A stretch of DNA of 33,895 bases from the NCBI GenBank assembly GCA_030747175.1, contig JASLLE010000026.1, positions 1-33,895 of the forward strand. The letters run 5' to 3'. Shown in pieces: positions 7,421 to 15,659 of this stretch. The notes below the pieces were generated by a model, which was not told the DNA's origin, did no database searches, and saw only the letters and a list, made by a program, of their open reading frames with translations. Each line of letters starts with the position of its first letter. The first letter of the stretch is position 1. Source of the stretch: Dehalococcoidia bacterium (GTDB taxonomy: Bacteria > Chloroflexota > Dehalococcoidia > Lucifugimonadales > Lucifugimonadaceae). Made by a program: the position numbers and the translations under genes.

Positions 7421-8359
7421 TTGCGAAGCGATGAGCCGCCCTTGAGTTCAATACCCGCTCGACCAGATGCCACGGAGCTCGCACCCCCGCCGCGGCCGCC
7501 GGCCAGAAAACGCGTCCGTCTCGGTTACCTGGTTATCGTACTGGGAACGCTGGTTGCGGCCGTCGGCTTCGGATACCTGATTTACGCCGAGATCGCGCGC
7601 TCCAGACTCGGCGAACTCGTCTACGAAGTGTCGCCCGTCGAACGCGCCGGGTGGCTGACCGCACCCCTTCCGGACTCCGTTGTTTCAGACCCTTCCGTAG
7701 TTGATGATTCCGGACTCGATGGGATACCGGGCGAACCGGTTATCGCCGAGCCGATTAACGTCGCGCAACTGTTTCCGGCGCGCTGGACCAATCCGAGGTA
7801 CTGGTCTGAACCAGAATGGGCGGGAGCGTTACCGTACGGCGGTGCAGATCTCCCCGAGGGGTTCGAGTACGTGAATCCGGCGGAAATCATCTCGGGTGCT
7901 GACGCTATGTCCGCCCCCGAAACCCTCAAGATCCCCGCCATCGGACTCACGACAACCATTTACGGCCTCGTCGTCTACTCGGAGGGCGGCAGGCGACTGT
8001 GGGAGAGCCCGGTGGATATCGTCGGTCACATCCCCTACACGGCACGCCCCGGCGAGGTCGGGGCCGGCTGGTACTTCGGCCACCTGGAGAGTCCGGTACG
8101 CGGCGAGGGCAACGTGTTCCATGACCTTCCGGATGTGGTTGACCTGATCAAGCATGATCCGGTGGACATCATCATCGGCAGTGCGGACGGCGAGTTCTTG
8201 TACAGGGTGACCGGGACCGGATTTATCCACCGGGATGACCTGGTCCTGGAACAGTCATCTGCGTCGACTGTCACGCTGGTTTCCTCGTACCCGAAACTCG
8301 TTTACGATCACCGGCTGCTCGTGACCGGCGAGCTCCTTGCTTCCCGTCCTCCGGGGTAA
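7421..8359 (+). CDS. Sortase-fold protein with Ser at the catalytic Cys position
   Basis: This 312-residue protein has a proline-rich cytoplasmic N-terminus, one transmembrane helix (about residues 33-56), a linker of roughly 100 residues and a C-terminal sortase beta-barrel. The barrel shows the catalytic His in WYFGHLESP (H221), NVFHDLPD, LYRVTGTG, and TLVSSYPKLVYDHRLLVTG, where sortases carry TLxTC ending in the catalytic Arg (R298). Codons 288-289 are TCC TCG, so Ser289 replaces the nucleophilic Cys. Sortases normally join surface proteins to wall or pilin substrates by thiol transpeptidation, so this protein is either inactive, a serine variant, or structural. The start is TTG 7421 with AGGGGA 4 nt upstream. 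No LPxTG-type substrate is seen nearby. Confidence 0.8.
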   Translation: MRSDEPPLSSIPARPDATELAPPPRPPARKRVRLGYLVIVLGTLVAAVGFGYLIYAEIARSRLGELVYEVSPVERAGWLTAPLPDSVVSDPSVVDDSGLDGIPGEPVIAEPINVAQLFPARWTNPRYWSEPEWAGALPYGGADLPEGFEYVNPAEIISGADAMSAPETLKIPAIGLTTTIYGLVVYSEGGRRLWESPVDIVGHIPYTARPGEVGAGWYFGHLESPVRGEGNVFHDLPDVVDLIKHDPVDIIIGSADGEFLYRVTGTGFIHRDDLVLEQSSASTVTLVSSYPKLVYDHRLLVTGELLASRPPG

Positions 8360-8451
8360 GGGCCGTGCACGCGAATCTGGCGGGCGCAGTGACGGCGATC
8401 GCCTGTGCAATTGTCTGATCCGGACAGAGCGATCTGGCCCGGTTACCCGGC

Positions 8452-8457
8452 TATAAT
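8452..8457 (+). promoter_or_regulatory. Consensus -10 box upstream of ctaA
   Basis: TATAAT at 8452-8457 is a perfect -10 hexamer 58 bp before the ctaA start. I see no good -35 box at 17 bp, so the assignment rests on the -10 and position. The gap 8360-8514 otherwise has only the small palindrome GGCGATCGCC near 8392. Confidence 0.45.
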
Positions 8458-8514
8458 TCATGGAGCTTTGTGAAACAGAGCGCTACCCCCCCGACGTGAG
8501 GCTATTCCAACCAC

Positions 8515-9537
8515 TTGGCTACCCTTCAATCTGACGCACCCTCAATCCACGCGGCCGGTGTTGAGCGGGACGCGACAACCGACCGATTCCTGATTTTTGT
8601 GCTGGGAATCATGATTATCGGCGCGATTTTCCAGATCACGTTTGGTGGCATCGTCAGGGTGACGGAATCCGGTCTGGGCTGCCCTGACTGGCCGCTATGT
8701 CATGGTTCGATTATTCCCAGATGGGAGTACCACACTATGATCGAGTGGAGTCACCGCACGATTGGCGCGATTGTGGGGGTGTTCTTTGTCATCGCGACAA
8801 AGCGCGTGTGGTGGAATTACCGTCACAACAAGTTCCTCCTGTATTCGACATCTGCCGCATCCGTATCCATAGCGATAGTCGCCGGGTTCGGCGGCGCCGT
8901 AGTTTTGTCGGAAGTAGAACCGGCCCTCAGATCGATCCACCTGGCCATTGCCGAAATAGTGGTGTTGCTTACGGTCCTTGCGTTCTCGGCTGCCGTTACC
9001 GGATGGACACCTTCCGGGATTTCGAAGGCAGCGGGCGGCGCTGCGGCGGCGGCGGTAGAATCTGCCCGGAGCCTCGTCACGATACGGCGGGTCACCACCC
9101 TGGCAGCGGCGCTTGCGCTCGTCACGCTGTTGTCGGGTTCATACGCCGTCTGGCGTGGCGCAGGGGCCGTCTGTCCCGGTTGGCCGCTTTGCGGTGGACC
9201 GATCATCCCGGAATCAGAGCTGGTATGGATCCACGCGATACACAGATTGACCGCCGCAGCCGCCACGCTCGTGGCCCTGTACGCGGCACACAGGGCTTAC
9301 CGGTTGGCCCGTGGCTCACGGATCGTTCGAACGCTCTCGCTCGTCGCTATGGCGACCGTCGTCGTTCAGGTGTTGGTCGGTGCGGCGAATCCGTGGACCG
9401 ATTTCTCGGAATGGGCGCAGGTGATACATCTGTCGCTGGCGACAATCATGTGGACTGATCTCGCCTTGCTCGTGGCGATGCTGGCGATGAAACCTTTCGA
9501 AGACGGTATGACGCCGGAACGCAGCGCGGGACCGTGA
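8515..9537 (+). CDS. ctaA: Heme A synthase (CtaA/COX15)
   Basis: This 340-residue membrane protein oxidises the C8 methyl of heme O to the formyl of heme A, the cofactor of aa3-type terminal oxidases. It shows two homologous four-helix halves. Each carries a periplasmic Cys pair: GLGCPDWPLCHG (C56, C62) and CPGWPLCGG (C220, C226), as in B. subtilis CtaA. Putative heme-ligand and catalytic residues include E77 and H80 (MIEWSHR), H142 (SIHLA), H240/H243 (WIHAIHR) and a late VIHLS. The start is TTG 8515; Shine-Dalgarno support is weak (GTGAGG 13 nt upstream). The stop is 4 bp before ctaB, so the two are surely co-transcribed. No oxidase subunit gene lies in the window. Confidence 0.93.
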   Translation: MATLQSDAPSIHAAGVERDATTDRFLIFVLGIMIIGAIFQITFGGIVRVTESGLGCPDWPLCHGSIIPRWEYHTMIEWSHRTIGAIVGVFFVIATKRVWWNYRHNKFLLYSTSAASVSIAIVAGFGGAVVLSEVEPALRSIHLAIAEIVVLLTVLAFSAAVTGWTPSGISKAAGGAAAAAVESARSLVTIRRVTTLAAALALVTLLSGSYAVWRGAGAVCPGWPLCGGPIIPESELVWIHAIHRLTAAAATLVALYAAHRAYRLARGSRIVRTLSLVAMATVVVQVLVGAANPWTDFSEWAQVIHLSLATIMWTDLALLVAMLAMKPFEDGMTPERSAGP

Positions 9538-9541
9538 AGAA

Positions 9542-10453
9542 ATGTCGGCGCCTGATGTTTACGGCCTCAAGTCAGGGGTTGCCGGAATGACGGCGGTCGT
9601 TCGCGACTACATCTCTTTGACCAAACCACGCGTGATGGTCCTATTGCTGTTGACCTCCGTGACAGGGATGGTCCTCGCCGCGGGCGGGCTGCCGGACGGC
9701 GTTGTCCTGGTGGCGGTGCTCGTCGGCGGGATGGCGGCGTCCGGCGGCGCCAGCGCTCTCAACCACTGGCTGGACCGTGACATCGACCAGGAGATGGGGC
9801 GAACGGCCACCCGTCCCGTCGCGAGCGGGCGTGTCAGGCCGATGAGCGCCTTCGCTTTCGGCGTGATCCTGACCGTGTTCAGCTTCGCCGTTCTGCTGGC
9901 CTGGACCAATCTCCTGGCGGCACTGCTCGCAATGACCGGCACGTTGATCTACATCATCATCTACACCGTCTGGTTGAAGCGCTCGTCCGTCCAGAACATC
10001 GTCATCGGGGGCGCTGCGGGCGCCGTACCGCCGCTGGTTGGATGGGCCGGTGTCGAGAACAGTATTGGCCTCGAAGCCTGGTACCTGTTTGCCATCATCT
10101 TTTTCTGGACCCCGCCGCACTTCTGGGCTCTCGCGCTCCTCATCAAGGACGAGTACAGGGCGGCCGGCATTCCGATGCTGCCGGTAGTAGCGCCCCGCTC
10201 GACGACCAACCTGTCGATCCTGTTGTACACGGTGCTACTGGTTGCTCTCACGCTGGCGTTCGTGGCGGCGACCGATAAGCTCGGGGTGATCTACCTGGTT
10301 CCGACCATCTTGCTCGGCGGGATCTACCTGGCCCTGACGGCACGTTTGTTCTGGGACGACACCCGTCCGGTAATACTCGGTCTCTACAAGTACTCATTGC
10401 TCTACCTCGCGTTGCTGTTTGTGGTCGTCATGGTCGACGGCACGCTCGGTTAG
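9542..10453 (+). CDS. ctaB: Protoheme IX farnesyltransferase (heme O synthase)
   Basis: This 303-residue UbiA-superfamily prenyltransferase adds a farnesyl group to protoheme to make heme O, the substrate of the CtaA protein encoded just before it. Diagnostic segments are SLTKPRVMVLLLLTSVTGM, the first Asp-rich motif NHWLDRDIDQEMGRTATRP, and FFWTPPHFWALALL. About eight to nine hydrophobic helices are evident. ATG 9542 lies 4 bp after the ctaA stop; ATG 9587 is a possible alternative that would remove 15 residues outside the conserved region. The gene converges on rplT, and a hairpin-rich segment follows its stop. Confidence 0.95.
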   Translation: MSAPDVYGLKSGVAGMTAVVRDYISLTKPRVMVLLLLTSVTGMVLAAGGLPDGVVLVAVLVGGMAASGGASALNHWLDRDIDQEMGRTATRPVASGRVRPMSAFAFGVILTVFSFAVLLAWTNLLAALLAMTGTLIYIIIYTVWLKRSSVQNIVIGGAAGAVPPLVGWAGVENSIGLEAWYLFAIIFFWTPPHFWALALLIKDEYRAAGIPMLPVVAPRSTTNLSILLYTVLLVALTLAFVAATDKLGVIYLVPTILLGGIYLALTARLFWDDTRPVILGLYKYSLLYLALLFVVVMVDGTLG

Positions 10454-10487
10454 AAAGAACCCCGCAGGACACCGGAAAAACGGGGCA

Positions 10488-10520
10488 AAAATAAAAGACG
10501 CCCCGGGGATCAGGGGCGTC
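10488..10520 (-). terminator. Intrinsic terminator for infC-rpmI-rplT
   Basis: On the minus strand, GACGCCCC and GGGGCGTC (arms at 10513-10520 and 10497-10504) form an 8-bp GC stem followed immediately by TTTTATTTTT. This is a standard Rho-independent terminator about 80 bp after the rplT stop. A weaker CCCCG/CGGGG pairing at 10460-10485 may serve ctaB on the other strand. Confidence 0.8.
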
Positions 10521-10599
10521 CGTTGTTGCTGCATTCTGCGGCTCTGCAACCGGTCGACGATCGCCTTGCCGGGCAGCCCGTGAGATCAGGTCACCGGGA

Positions 10600-10959
10600 T
10601 CAGGCGGCGAGCGCCTCGGTCGCCACACGAGCGATTTCGGCAAACGCCTCGGGCTCACGAATGGAGAGGTCGGCGAGCTGTTTGCGATCGATCTCCACGC
10701 TGGCCAGGTTCAGCCCGTGTACGAGCCGGGAGTAGCTCAACCCGTGGGTCCGTGCCGCGGCGTTGATACGCAGGATCCAGAGCGCCCGCATCTCACGTTT
10801 GCGCAGCCGGCGATGGGCCGTCTGGTATGCCATTGCGTGGAGCAATGACTCTCGTGCGACCTTGTATCGGCGGCTACGCGATCCGCGGTGGCCGCGTACG
10901 GCTTTCAGTACGGCTCGATGCCGTCGGTGTTTTGTTGTGCCGCGCTTGACTCGTGCCAA
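10600..10959 (-). CDS. rplT: 50S ribosomal protein L20
   Basis: This 119-residue protein is L20, an early-assembly 23S rRNA-binding protein of the large subunit. The highly basic N-terminal extension (MARVKRGTTKHRRHRAVLK), GSRSRRYKVARES, the AYQTAHRRLRKREMRALWI segment and the INAAARTHGLSYSRLVHGL segment are diagnostic, and the length is normal. It is the last gene of the infC-rpmI-rplT group. L20 commonly autoregulates this operon by binding its mRNA. The 188-nt spacer between rpmI and rplT is unusually long for this cluster and contains a strong hairpin. Confidence 0.97.
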   Translation of the reverse strand: MARVKRGTTKHRRHRAVLKAVRGHRGSRSRRYKVARESLLHAMAYQTAHRRLRKREMRALWILRINAAARTHGLSYSRLVHGLNLASVEIDRKQLADLSIREPEAFAEIARVATEALAA

Positions 10960-11049
10960 CTGAGGCTTCTCCGGTGACTACTGTCTTTGATGTGGCTGTG
11001 ATCGCCCGGGAGGCCCGGACGCCTCACCCGCCACTTCGATTACGGAATT

Positions 11050-11069
11050 GGATCGGCACGCGCCGATCC
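11050..11069 (-). promoter_or_regulatory. Hairpin in the rpmI-rplT spacer
   Basis: GGATCGGC-N4-GCCGATCC is a perfect 8-bp stem in the 188-bp spacer between rpmI and rplT. On the minus strand no U-tract follows it directly. It could be part of an L20-binding mRNA structure or an RNA-processing site. The neighbouring T7 run at 11089-11095 reads as T on the plus strand, not in the operon's direction. Confidence 0.35.
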
Positions 11070-11147
11070 GAAGAACTTTTGTCGGGTTTTTTTAGGGAGT
11101 AATTAAGGATGACGCTTTCGGCATGGCGCCGCAAGCGTTCAGGAAAT

Positions 11148-11342
11148 TTACCGGCCGAGAAGCCGCTTGATTCGTTTTTCGTTTGCGGGCGAAGTGCCGA
11201 TCTTGCGATCAAACGCCCGGCGCACCCGTGCTGACTTCTTCCGCCGCAGATGGCTCTTTGGTCCCTTGGTCCGCAGAACCTTTCCGCCACTGGTTACATG
11301 AAACCTGCGCTTCGCGCCTTTGTGGGTCTTGATTTTCGGCAT
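11148..11342 (-). CDS. rpmI: 50S ribosomal protein L35
   Basis: This 64-residue protein is L35: MPKIKTHKGAKRRFHVTSGG and the KSHLRRKKSARVRRAF segment are diagnostic, and the length is exactly typical. Its ATG overlaps the infC stop by one base (TAATG at 11344-11340), so translation is probably coupled to that of IF-3. It lies in the conserved order infC-rpmI-rplT. Confidence 0.97.
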   Translation of the reverse strand: MPKIKTHKGAKRRFHVTSGGKVLRTKGPKSHLRRKKSARVRRAFDRKIGTSPANEKRIKRLLGR

Positions 11343-11902
11343 TAATTATCGGTGCTTTCGGTTGATCCGCTGGCCCTGGAGTTGGCCGCCACGGCTAACT
11401 CGTCCGGAGCCAGGATTATGCTGAGTGAACGCGCCTCCATCATCGGCGAGCGTTCCAGTTTCGCTCCGTCGGCAAGCGCCTCGGCGGCGCGCCTCAGAAG
11501 TTTGACGGCGAGGTCCGGATGGGCGATTTCTCGACCGCGGAACCGGACCGTCACTTTTACTTTAGCCCCTCCGGCCAGCAGATCCCGGGCGCGCTTGACC
11601 TTCGAGAGAAAGTCGTGCTCGCCGATCTTCATGCTCAACCGAACTTCTCGAAGTTCGTTCCGGGCCTGGCCTTTCTTTGCCTCACGCTCGCGTTTTGACT
11701 GCACGAACTTGAATCTGCCGTAGTCGAGCAGTTTGCACACCGGCGGCGTCTGGTTGGGAGCCACCTCGACGAGGTCGAGTCCCTGTTCGTCCGCCATCTC
11801 AAGCGCGGCCTGGATATCTAGGACGGCGCCGGTGCCGTCTTCTTCAATGATCCGCACTTCCGGAACTCGGATCTGGCGGTTGATGCGGTAATCGCGGGCT
11901 AT
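11342..11902 (-). CDS. infC: Translation initiation factor IF-3, probable ATA start
   Basis: IF-3 binds the 30S subunit and discriminates against non-standard start codons. Diagnostic segments include VRIIEEDGTGAVLDIQ, LDLVEVAPNQTPPVCKLLDY, the linker KFVQSKREREAKK, and VRFRGREIAHPDLA. The first ATG/GTG/TTG in frame is GTG 11857, which would delete the conserved N-terminus. Upstream codons encode IARDYRINRQIRVPE, a normal IF-3 beginning, and contain no ATG, GTG, TTG or CTG back to a TAG at 11962-11960. ATA at 11902-11900 has AGAGG 9 nt upstream and gives an N-terminus aligned with Bacillus IF-3, so I place the start there (186 aa). ATT at 11947-11945, the codon type used by E. coli infC, is the alternative. 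Such starts permit autoregulation by IF-3. Confidence 0.9.
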   Translation of the reverse strand: MARDYRINRQIRVPEVRIIEEDGTGAVLDIQAALEMADEQGLDLVEVAPNQTPPVCKLLDYGRFKFVQSKREREAKKGQARNELREVRLSMKIGEHDFLSKVKRARDLLAGGAKVKVTVRFRGREIAHPDLAVKLLRRAAEALADGAKLERSPMMEARSLSIILAPDELAVAANSRASGSTESTDN

Positions 11903-11962
11903 ATGCGGGATCCTCTGCCCGTAGGCCTTGAAGCCTCGGGAATCAATGGTTTTCGGACACTA

Positions 11963-12344
11963 ATTTGCCACGATGCAGAATACCATGCCGGACGGTCGCA
12001 GGTCTACGTTCGACCGTTCGAGACGCGGCCGGTCAACGGCCTGCGCCGAATCTGGACCTGACCAGATCACGTATCCACGTTTGAACAACAGATTGCGGCC
12101 CGCCGCAAATACGGGGCGAAGTCCCGTGCCTGTACGGGGGTCGAAACCGTGTCCTGTGATAGGATCAGGTGGTCGTAATCTTTAGATTATCGCCCGTCGT
12201 CGCGAACCCAGATGTGACTGGGGCCGACACCGGATTGAAGATCGTCGACCTCTTTTCGATGAGCTTCGAAATCAATATGGGACGGCCCACACCTGGGACT
12301 TACATCAGGAACGTGAGGCATGTCCGGTCACCCGGGAGGTGACT
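11963..12344. other. Divergent infC-ftsH intergenic region
   Basis: About 380 bp lie between divergently transcribed infC and ftsH. I see no convincing gene. A 70-codon frame at 11973-12185 lacks a ribosome site and any recognisable protein feature. The region must hold both promoters. An extended -10-like TGATAGGAT near 12156 (plus strand) is the best visible candidate for ftsH, but it has no clear -35. Confidence 0.4.
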
Positions 12345-14306
12345 GTGAGCCGGCGCTGGATGCGTAACAGCCTGATCTACCTTTTGATCGTTGTCGCCGT
12401 GATTACGGTGTTCTTCCTGTTCTTCGACAACGACCCCCTCGATGGCGCACGCGAAATCCCGATCAGTGAGGTGGTAAACCTCGCCCAGAACCCGGGTAAT
12501 GAGCACATCACTATCGAGGTCCAGGGCGACGATCTCACGATCCGCAAGGGCGCGACTACCTTTGTGTCCCGCAAAGAGCCGGGCGCGAGCATCGTTGAAC
12601 TCCTGGATCAGGTGGGCGCAAGAGAAAACGTCTCCATCGAAGTCCAGGCGTCCGGCGGCGGACTCGGCAGCTTCATCGGCCTGATGATCAACTTCCTGCC
12701 GCTGATCCTTTTCGGCGGGATCCTGCTGTTCATGATGAGGCAGGCGCAGGGCAGTTCCAACCAGGCGATGGGATTCGGCCGCAGCCGCGCCCGGATGTTC
12801 GTCGGCACCAAGGCCACAGTGACCTTCTTTGACGTAGCCGGAGCGCCGGAGGCCAAACAGGAACTTGAAGAAGTCGTCGAGTTCTTGAAGTACCCGGAAC
12901 GCTTCGTGGCGCTTGGCGCGCGCATACCGCGCGGCGTCCTCCTTGTTGGCCCCCCCGGCACCGGCAAGACGCTGCTGGCCAAAGCGGTCGCCGGCGAGGC
13001 CGGAGTGCCCTTCTTCTCGATATCGGGTTCCGAGTTCGTCGAGATGTTCGTCGGAGTCGGCGCGTCCCGTGTGCGTGACCTGTTTGAACAGGCCAAACGG
13101 CACGGACCGGCGATCATCTTCGTGGACGAGATCGACGCGGTCGGCCGCCATCGCGGCGCCGGGCTGGGCGGGGGACACGACGAACGGGAGCAAACCCTGA
13201 ACCAGATCCTCGTGGAGATGGACGGGTTTGAGACCGGTACGAACGTCATCGTCATCGCCGCCACCAACCGGCCGGACATCCTGGACCCGGCTCTTCTGCG
13301 GCCGGGACGATTTGACCGCAGGGTGAGCCTGGACTCCCCGGACATCCGCGGCCGTACGGCGATCCTTGACGTTCACGCCAAAGGCAAGCCGCTGGCCGAT
13401 GATGTAGACCTTCAAAACCTGGCGCAACAGACCCCGGGATTCAGTGGCGCGGACCTGGCGAACCTGATCAATGAGGCGGCGATCCTTGCCGCCAGAAGGA
13501 ACAAAAAACAGGTGGGCCAGGACGAGATGCTGGAGGCGATCGACCGCTTGATCGCCGGACCCGCGCGCAAAAGCAGGGTGATCTCGCAGCACGAAAAAGA
13601 GGTCACTGCCTTCCACGAATCCGGACACGCGATCGTGGGCTACTTCATGCCCCACGCAGACAAGGTCCACAAGATCTCTATCGTCGCCCGCGGCCGCATG
13701 GGCGGGTATACCCGCTATCTACCGGACGAGGAGCGCACGCTCCAAACGAAGAACCAGTTTGAGGCGATGATCGCCACCGCCATGGGTGGACGAGTCGCCG
13801 AGCAGATGGTTTTCGACGAGATCACGACCGGAGCCTCGAACGACATCGAGAAGGCGACACAGATCGCCAGGGCGATGGTGACGCAGTTCGGAATGAGCGA
13901 AAAGCTGGGGCCGCGGCTCTTCGGCAAGCGCGAGGAGATGGTCTTCCTCGGCAAAGACCTTGGAGAACACAGGGACTACGGCCCGCGGACCGAAGAGTTG
14001 ATCGACTCGGAAGTCGACAGTTTGCTCCAGGCAGGTTGGGAGAACGCAGAGCGCATCATCACCGAGCAGCGCGAGCATCTCGACGCCATATCAACCTTCC
14101 TGATCGAGCACGAGACGATAGACGGCAAACAGATGACCGACATCGTCGAGGGAAGAGACCCGCTTGCGGTGGTCGATCCTGAGCCCGAACCCGCGTCCGA
14201 TTCCGGCGAGTCTGAAGAAACCGAAAGCCCGTCAGCCACGCCTTCCGAGGACCAGGGCCGCACTCCTGACATCCGGGACGCCAACCCGCAGCCGGGCCTG
14301 GACTAG
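12345..14306 (+). CDS. ftsH: ATP-dependent zinc metalloprotease FtsH
   Basis: This membrane-anchored AAA+ protease degrades misfolded membrane proteins and selected regulators. Two transmembrane helices (about residues 8-27 and 110-131) flank a small extracytoplasmic domain. They are followed by the AAA domain with Walker A GPPGTGKT (about 202-209), Walker [12 protein letters not shown], the SRH segment [21 protein letters not shown], and the zinc site HESGH (H424; usually HEAGH). The C-terminal tail, rich in Glu, Ser and Pro, is probably disordered. GTG 12345 is chosen because GGGAGG at 12334-12339 lies 5 nt upstream; GTG 12339 overlaps that site, and ATG 12360 is possible. The 3' end converges on the gene at 14348. 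Confidence 0.97.
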   Translation: MSRRWMRNSLIYLLIVVAVITVFFLFFDNDPLDGAREIPISEVVNLAQNPGNEHITIEVQGDDLTIRKGATTFVSRKEPGASIVELLDQVGARENVSIEVQASGGGLGSFIGLMINFLPLILFGGILLFMMRQAQGSSNQAMGFGRSRARMFVGTKATVTFFDVAGAPEAKQELEEVVEFLKYPERFVALGARIPRGVLLVGPPGTGKTLLAKAVAGEAGVPFFSISGSEFVEMFVGVGASRVRDLFEQAKRHGPAIIFVDEIDAVGRHRGAGLGGGHDEREQTLNQILVEMDGFETGTNVIVIAATNRPDILDPALLRPGRFDRRVSLDSPDIRGRTAILDVHAKGKPLADDVDLQNLAQQTPGFSGADLANLINEAAILAARRNKKQVGQDEMLEAIDRLIAGPARKSRVISQHEKEVTAFHESGHAIVGYFMPHADKVHKISIVARGRMGGYTRYLPDEERTLQTKNQFEAMIATAMGGRVAEQMVFDEITTGASNDIEKATQIARAMVTQFGMSEKLGPRLFGKREEMVFLGKDLGEHRDYGPRTEELIDSEVDSLLQAGWENAERIITEQREHLDAISTFLIEHETIDGKQMTDIVEGRDPLAVVDPEPEPASDSGESEETESPSATPSEDQGRTPDIRDANPQPGLD

Positions 14307-14335
14307 GGTCAACGAATCGCCGGAACCGCGCCCCG

Positions 14336-14359
14336 GACCCCCCGCGTTCACGCGGGGTC
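14336..14359. terminator. GC-rich hairpin shared by converging genes
   Basis: CCCCGCG-TTCA-CGCGGGG (14340-14357) forms a 7-bp stem 34 bp after the ftsH stop. The stop codon of the minus-strand hypothetical gene lies in its loop. Only a short TCTT follows on the plus strand, so termination strength is uncertain. Confidence 0.45.
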
Positions 14360-14650
14360 TTGGCCGGCGTCGGTCAGTGGGCGGGGCCGATAGTAAAGTC
14401 CCCACCGGTTCATCGCCTCCCGGATCCGCGCGTCGTCCAGGGCCGCTATCTCGTTGAAGAACCCGGCGAGAACGTGCGCCGGTCTCACGTCGTCCTCGCA
14501 CACCCAGCTGCGATCGCCCGGGACCATGTAGAGCAGTCCGTTCTGGTGGGGACACTCCATCGCCATGGACGCGCTCCCCTGCCCCACCTTCAGCGTGAAC
14601 CCACCGTCCTTCAGGCCGGCATGCTCGGGCGGTTTTTCATCTGCGCTCAT
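14348..14650 (-). CDS. Small cytoplasmic hypothetical protein
   Basis: A 100-residue protein without signal peptide or membrane segment. The ATG at 14650 is preceded by GAGGAG 6 nt upstream, which argues that it is a real gene. It contains MECPHQNGLLYMVPGDRSWVC, with two Cys and one His that could bind a metal or form a disulfide, then an acidic helical segment (FFNEIAALDDARIREAMNRW). I do not recognise the family. Its only close neighbour is ftsH, which converges on it. Confidence 0.65.
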   Translation of the reverse strand: MSADEKPPEHAGLKDGGFTLKVGQGSASMAMECPHQNGLLYMVPGDRSWVCEDDVRPAHVLAGFFNEIAALDDARIREAMNRWGLYYRPRPLTDAGQDPA

Positions 14651-14676
14651 AAAATCTCCTCGAATTGGAGTGGATG

Positions 14677-14787
14677 CCCCCTCTCCCTGCGGGAGAGGGT
14701 CGGGAGCCTGCCCTTCCCCGGAAGGGTGAGGGAGAGGTTTGTACGTTCAAAAAGTCATTAACCACCACCGAACCCCCTCCTACATTA
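14677..14787. repeat. Intergenic repeat modules
   Basis: CCCTCTCCCTGCGGGAGAGGG (about 14678-14698) is a palindrome, followed by a CCCTTCCCCGGAAGGGTGAGGGAG module to about 14737. A half copy of the CCCCCTCCTACATTAG element follows (about 14772-14787) without its complementary arm. The remainder of the gap (14788-14996) shows no gene that I can support. Confidence 0.6.
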
Positions 14788-14996
14788 GATATTCGTTCGG
14801 GTGCGCGAGTGATGCTCGGACGTGACGTATCCTGTGGTTCTGGTTGCTTGCGGGCGTCCCGTGCCCGGCCAAAAGAGCTTTATCAGATGACGGCCGAACG
14901 GCGACGCCCCACATTAGGGTAGCCTTGTGGCGACCAGCGTCACCTGATTTACCCTGAGTTACCGGGATTTACTGGGACCGCACAGGAGTCTGGCCC

Positions 14997-15659
14997 ATGG
15001 GGATCCACTATCAGGACCGTGACATTGTCGTCTACAAGACATCTTGCGGGCCTTACGACAACAACTGTTATCTACTGGTCTGTCGCATGACCGGGGAGAG
15101 CGCCATCGTTGACACGCCGGAAGATCCGGGCGCGGTGATCGAGCAAGCGCGAGAGGCCGATGTCAAAGCGATCTTGATCACCCATAACCACATGGATCAC
15201 CTGGCGGGATTCGACACCGTATTCGGCGCCCACGACGTGCCGGTCTGCATCGGGACGGCGGACGGCGACTCGCTCGACGGCAAAGGCGTGGGGGAGTGGA
15301 TAGCAGGGCCCGACATCCATCATGTCGGCGAACTCAAGATTCGGGCGATTCACACGCCCGGCCATACTCCAGGCTCCACGTGCTACGCCATCGACACCGA
15401 AGGGGGAGAGCACACGCTATTGCTGTCAGGAGACACGCTGTTCCCGGGAGGGCCGGGACGGACGGGCAGCCCGGAGCTTTTCACGCAGGAAGTCCAGAGC
15501 ATCACCGGACGGCTGTTCCCGCTGCCGGACCACACGGTCGTGCTGCCCGGTCACGGCGCGGACACCACCATCGGGATCGCCAAGCATGAATACGGGATCT
15601 TTGCCTCCAGAGGGCACGCGGAGGATCTGCACGGCAACGTGACCTGGCTGGGGGACTAG
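14997..15659 (+). CDS. MBL-fold hydrolase, glyoxalase II-like
   Basis: This 220-residue metallo-beta-lactamase-fold protein shows the zinc-binding THNHMDHLAG (H63, H65, D67, H68), HTPGHTPGSTCY, LSGDTLFPGGPGRTG and VLPGHG, all in standard order for a glyoxalase II-like hydrolase of thioesters such as S-lactoylglutathione analogues. The C-terminal domain specific to true glyoxalase II is absent, so the substrate is uncertain. ATG 14997 has AGGAG 8 nt upstream. Its TAG stop overlaps the GTG start of the CPBP gene by one base, implying translational coupling. Confidence 0.88.
   Translation: MGIHYQDRDIVVYKTSCGPYDNNCYLLVCRMTGESAIVDTPEDPGAVIEQAREADVKAILITHNHMDHLAGFDTVFGAHDVPVCIGTADGDSLDGKGVGEWIAGPDIHHVGELKIRAIHTPGHTPGSTCYAIDTEGGEHTLLLSGDTLFPGGPGRTGSPELFTQEVQSITGRLFPLPDHTVVLPGHGADTTIGIAKHEYGIFASRGHAEDLHGNVTWLGD

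Noticed and set aside
11973-12185. 70-codon plus-strand frame between infC and ftsH
   Set aside because: No ribosome site, Arg/Pro-rich random-looking composition, and it lies where promoters are expected.
12300-13670. Long minus-strand open frame opposite ftsH
   Set aside because: It covers conserved FtsH coding sequence, has no recognisable protein features and is explained by codon bias. The same holds for minus-strand frames at 1599-2747 and 23258-24316.
14788-14996. tRNA gene or riboswitch in the gap before the MBL gene
   Set aside because: I could not fit a cloverleaf, CCA end or any riboswitch core to this segment.
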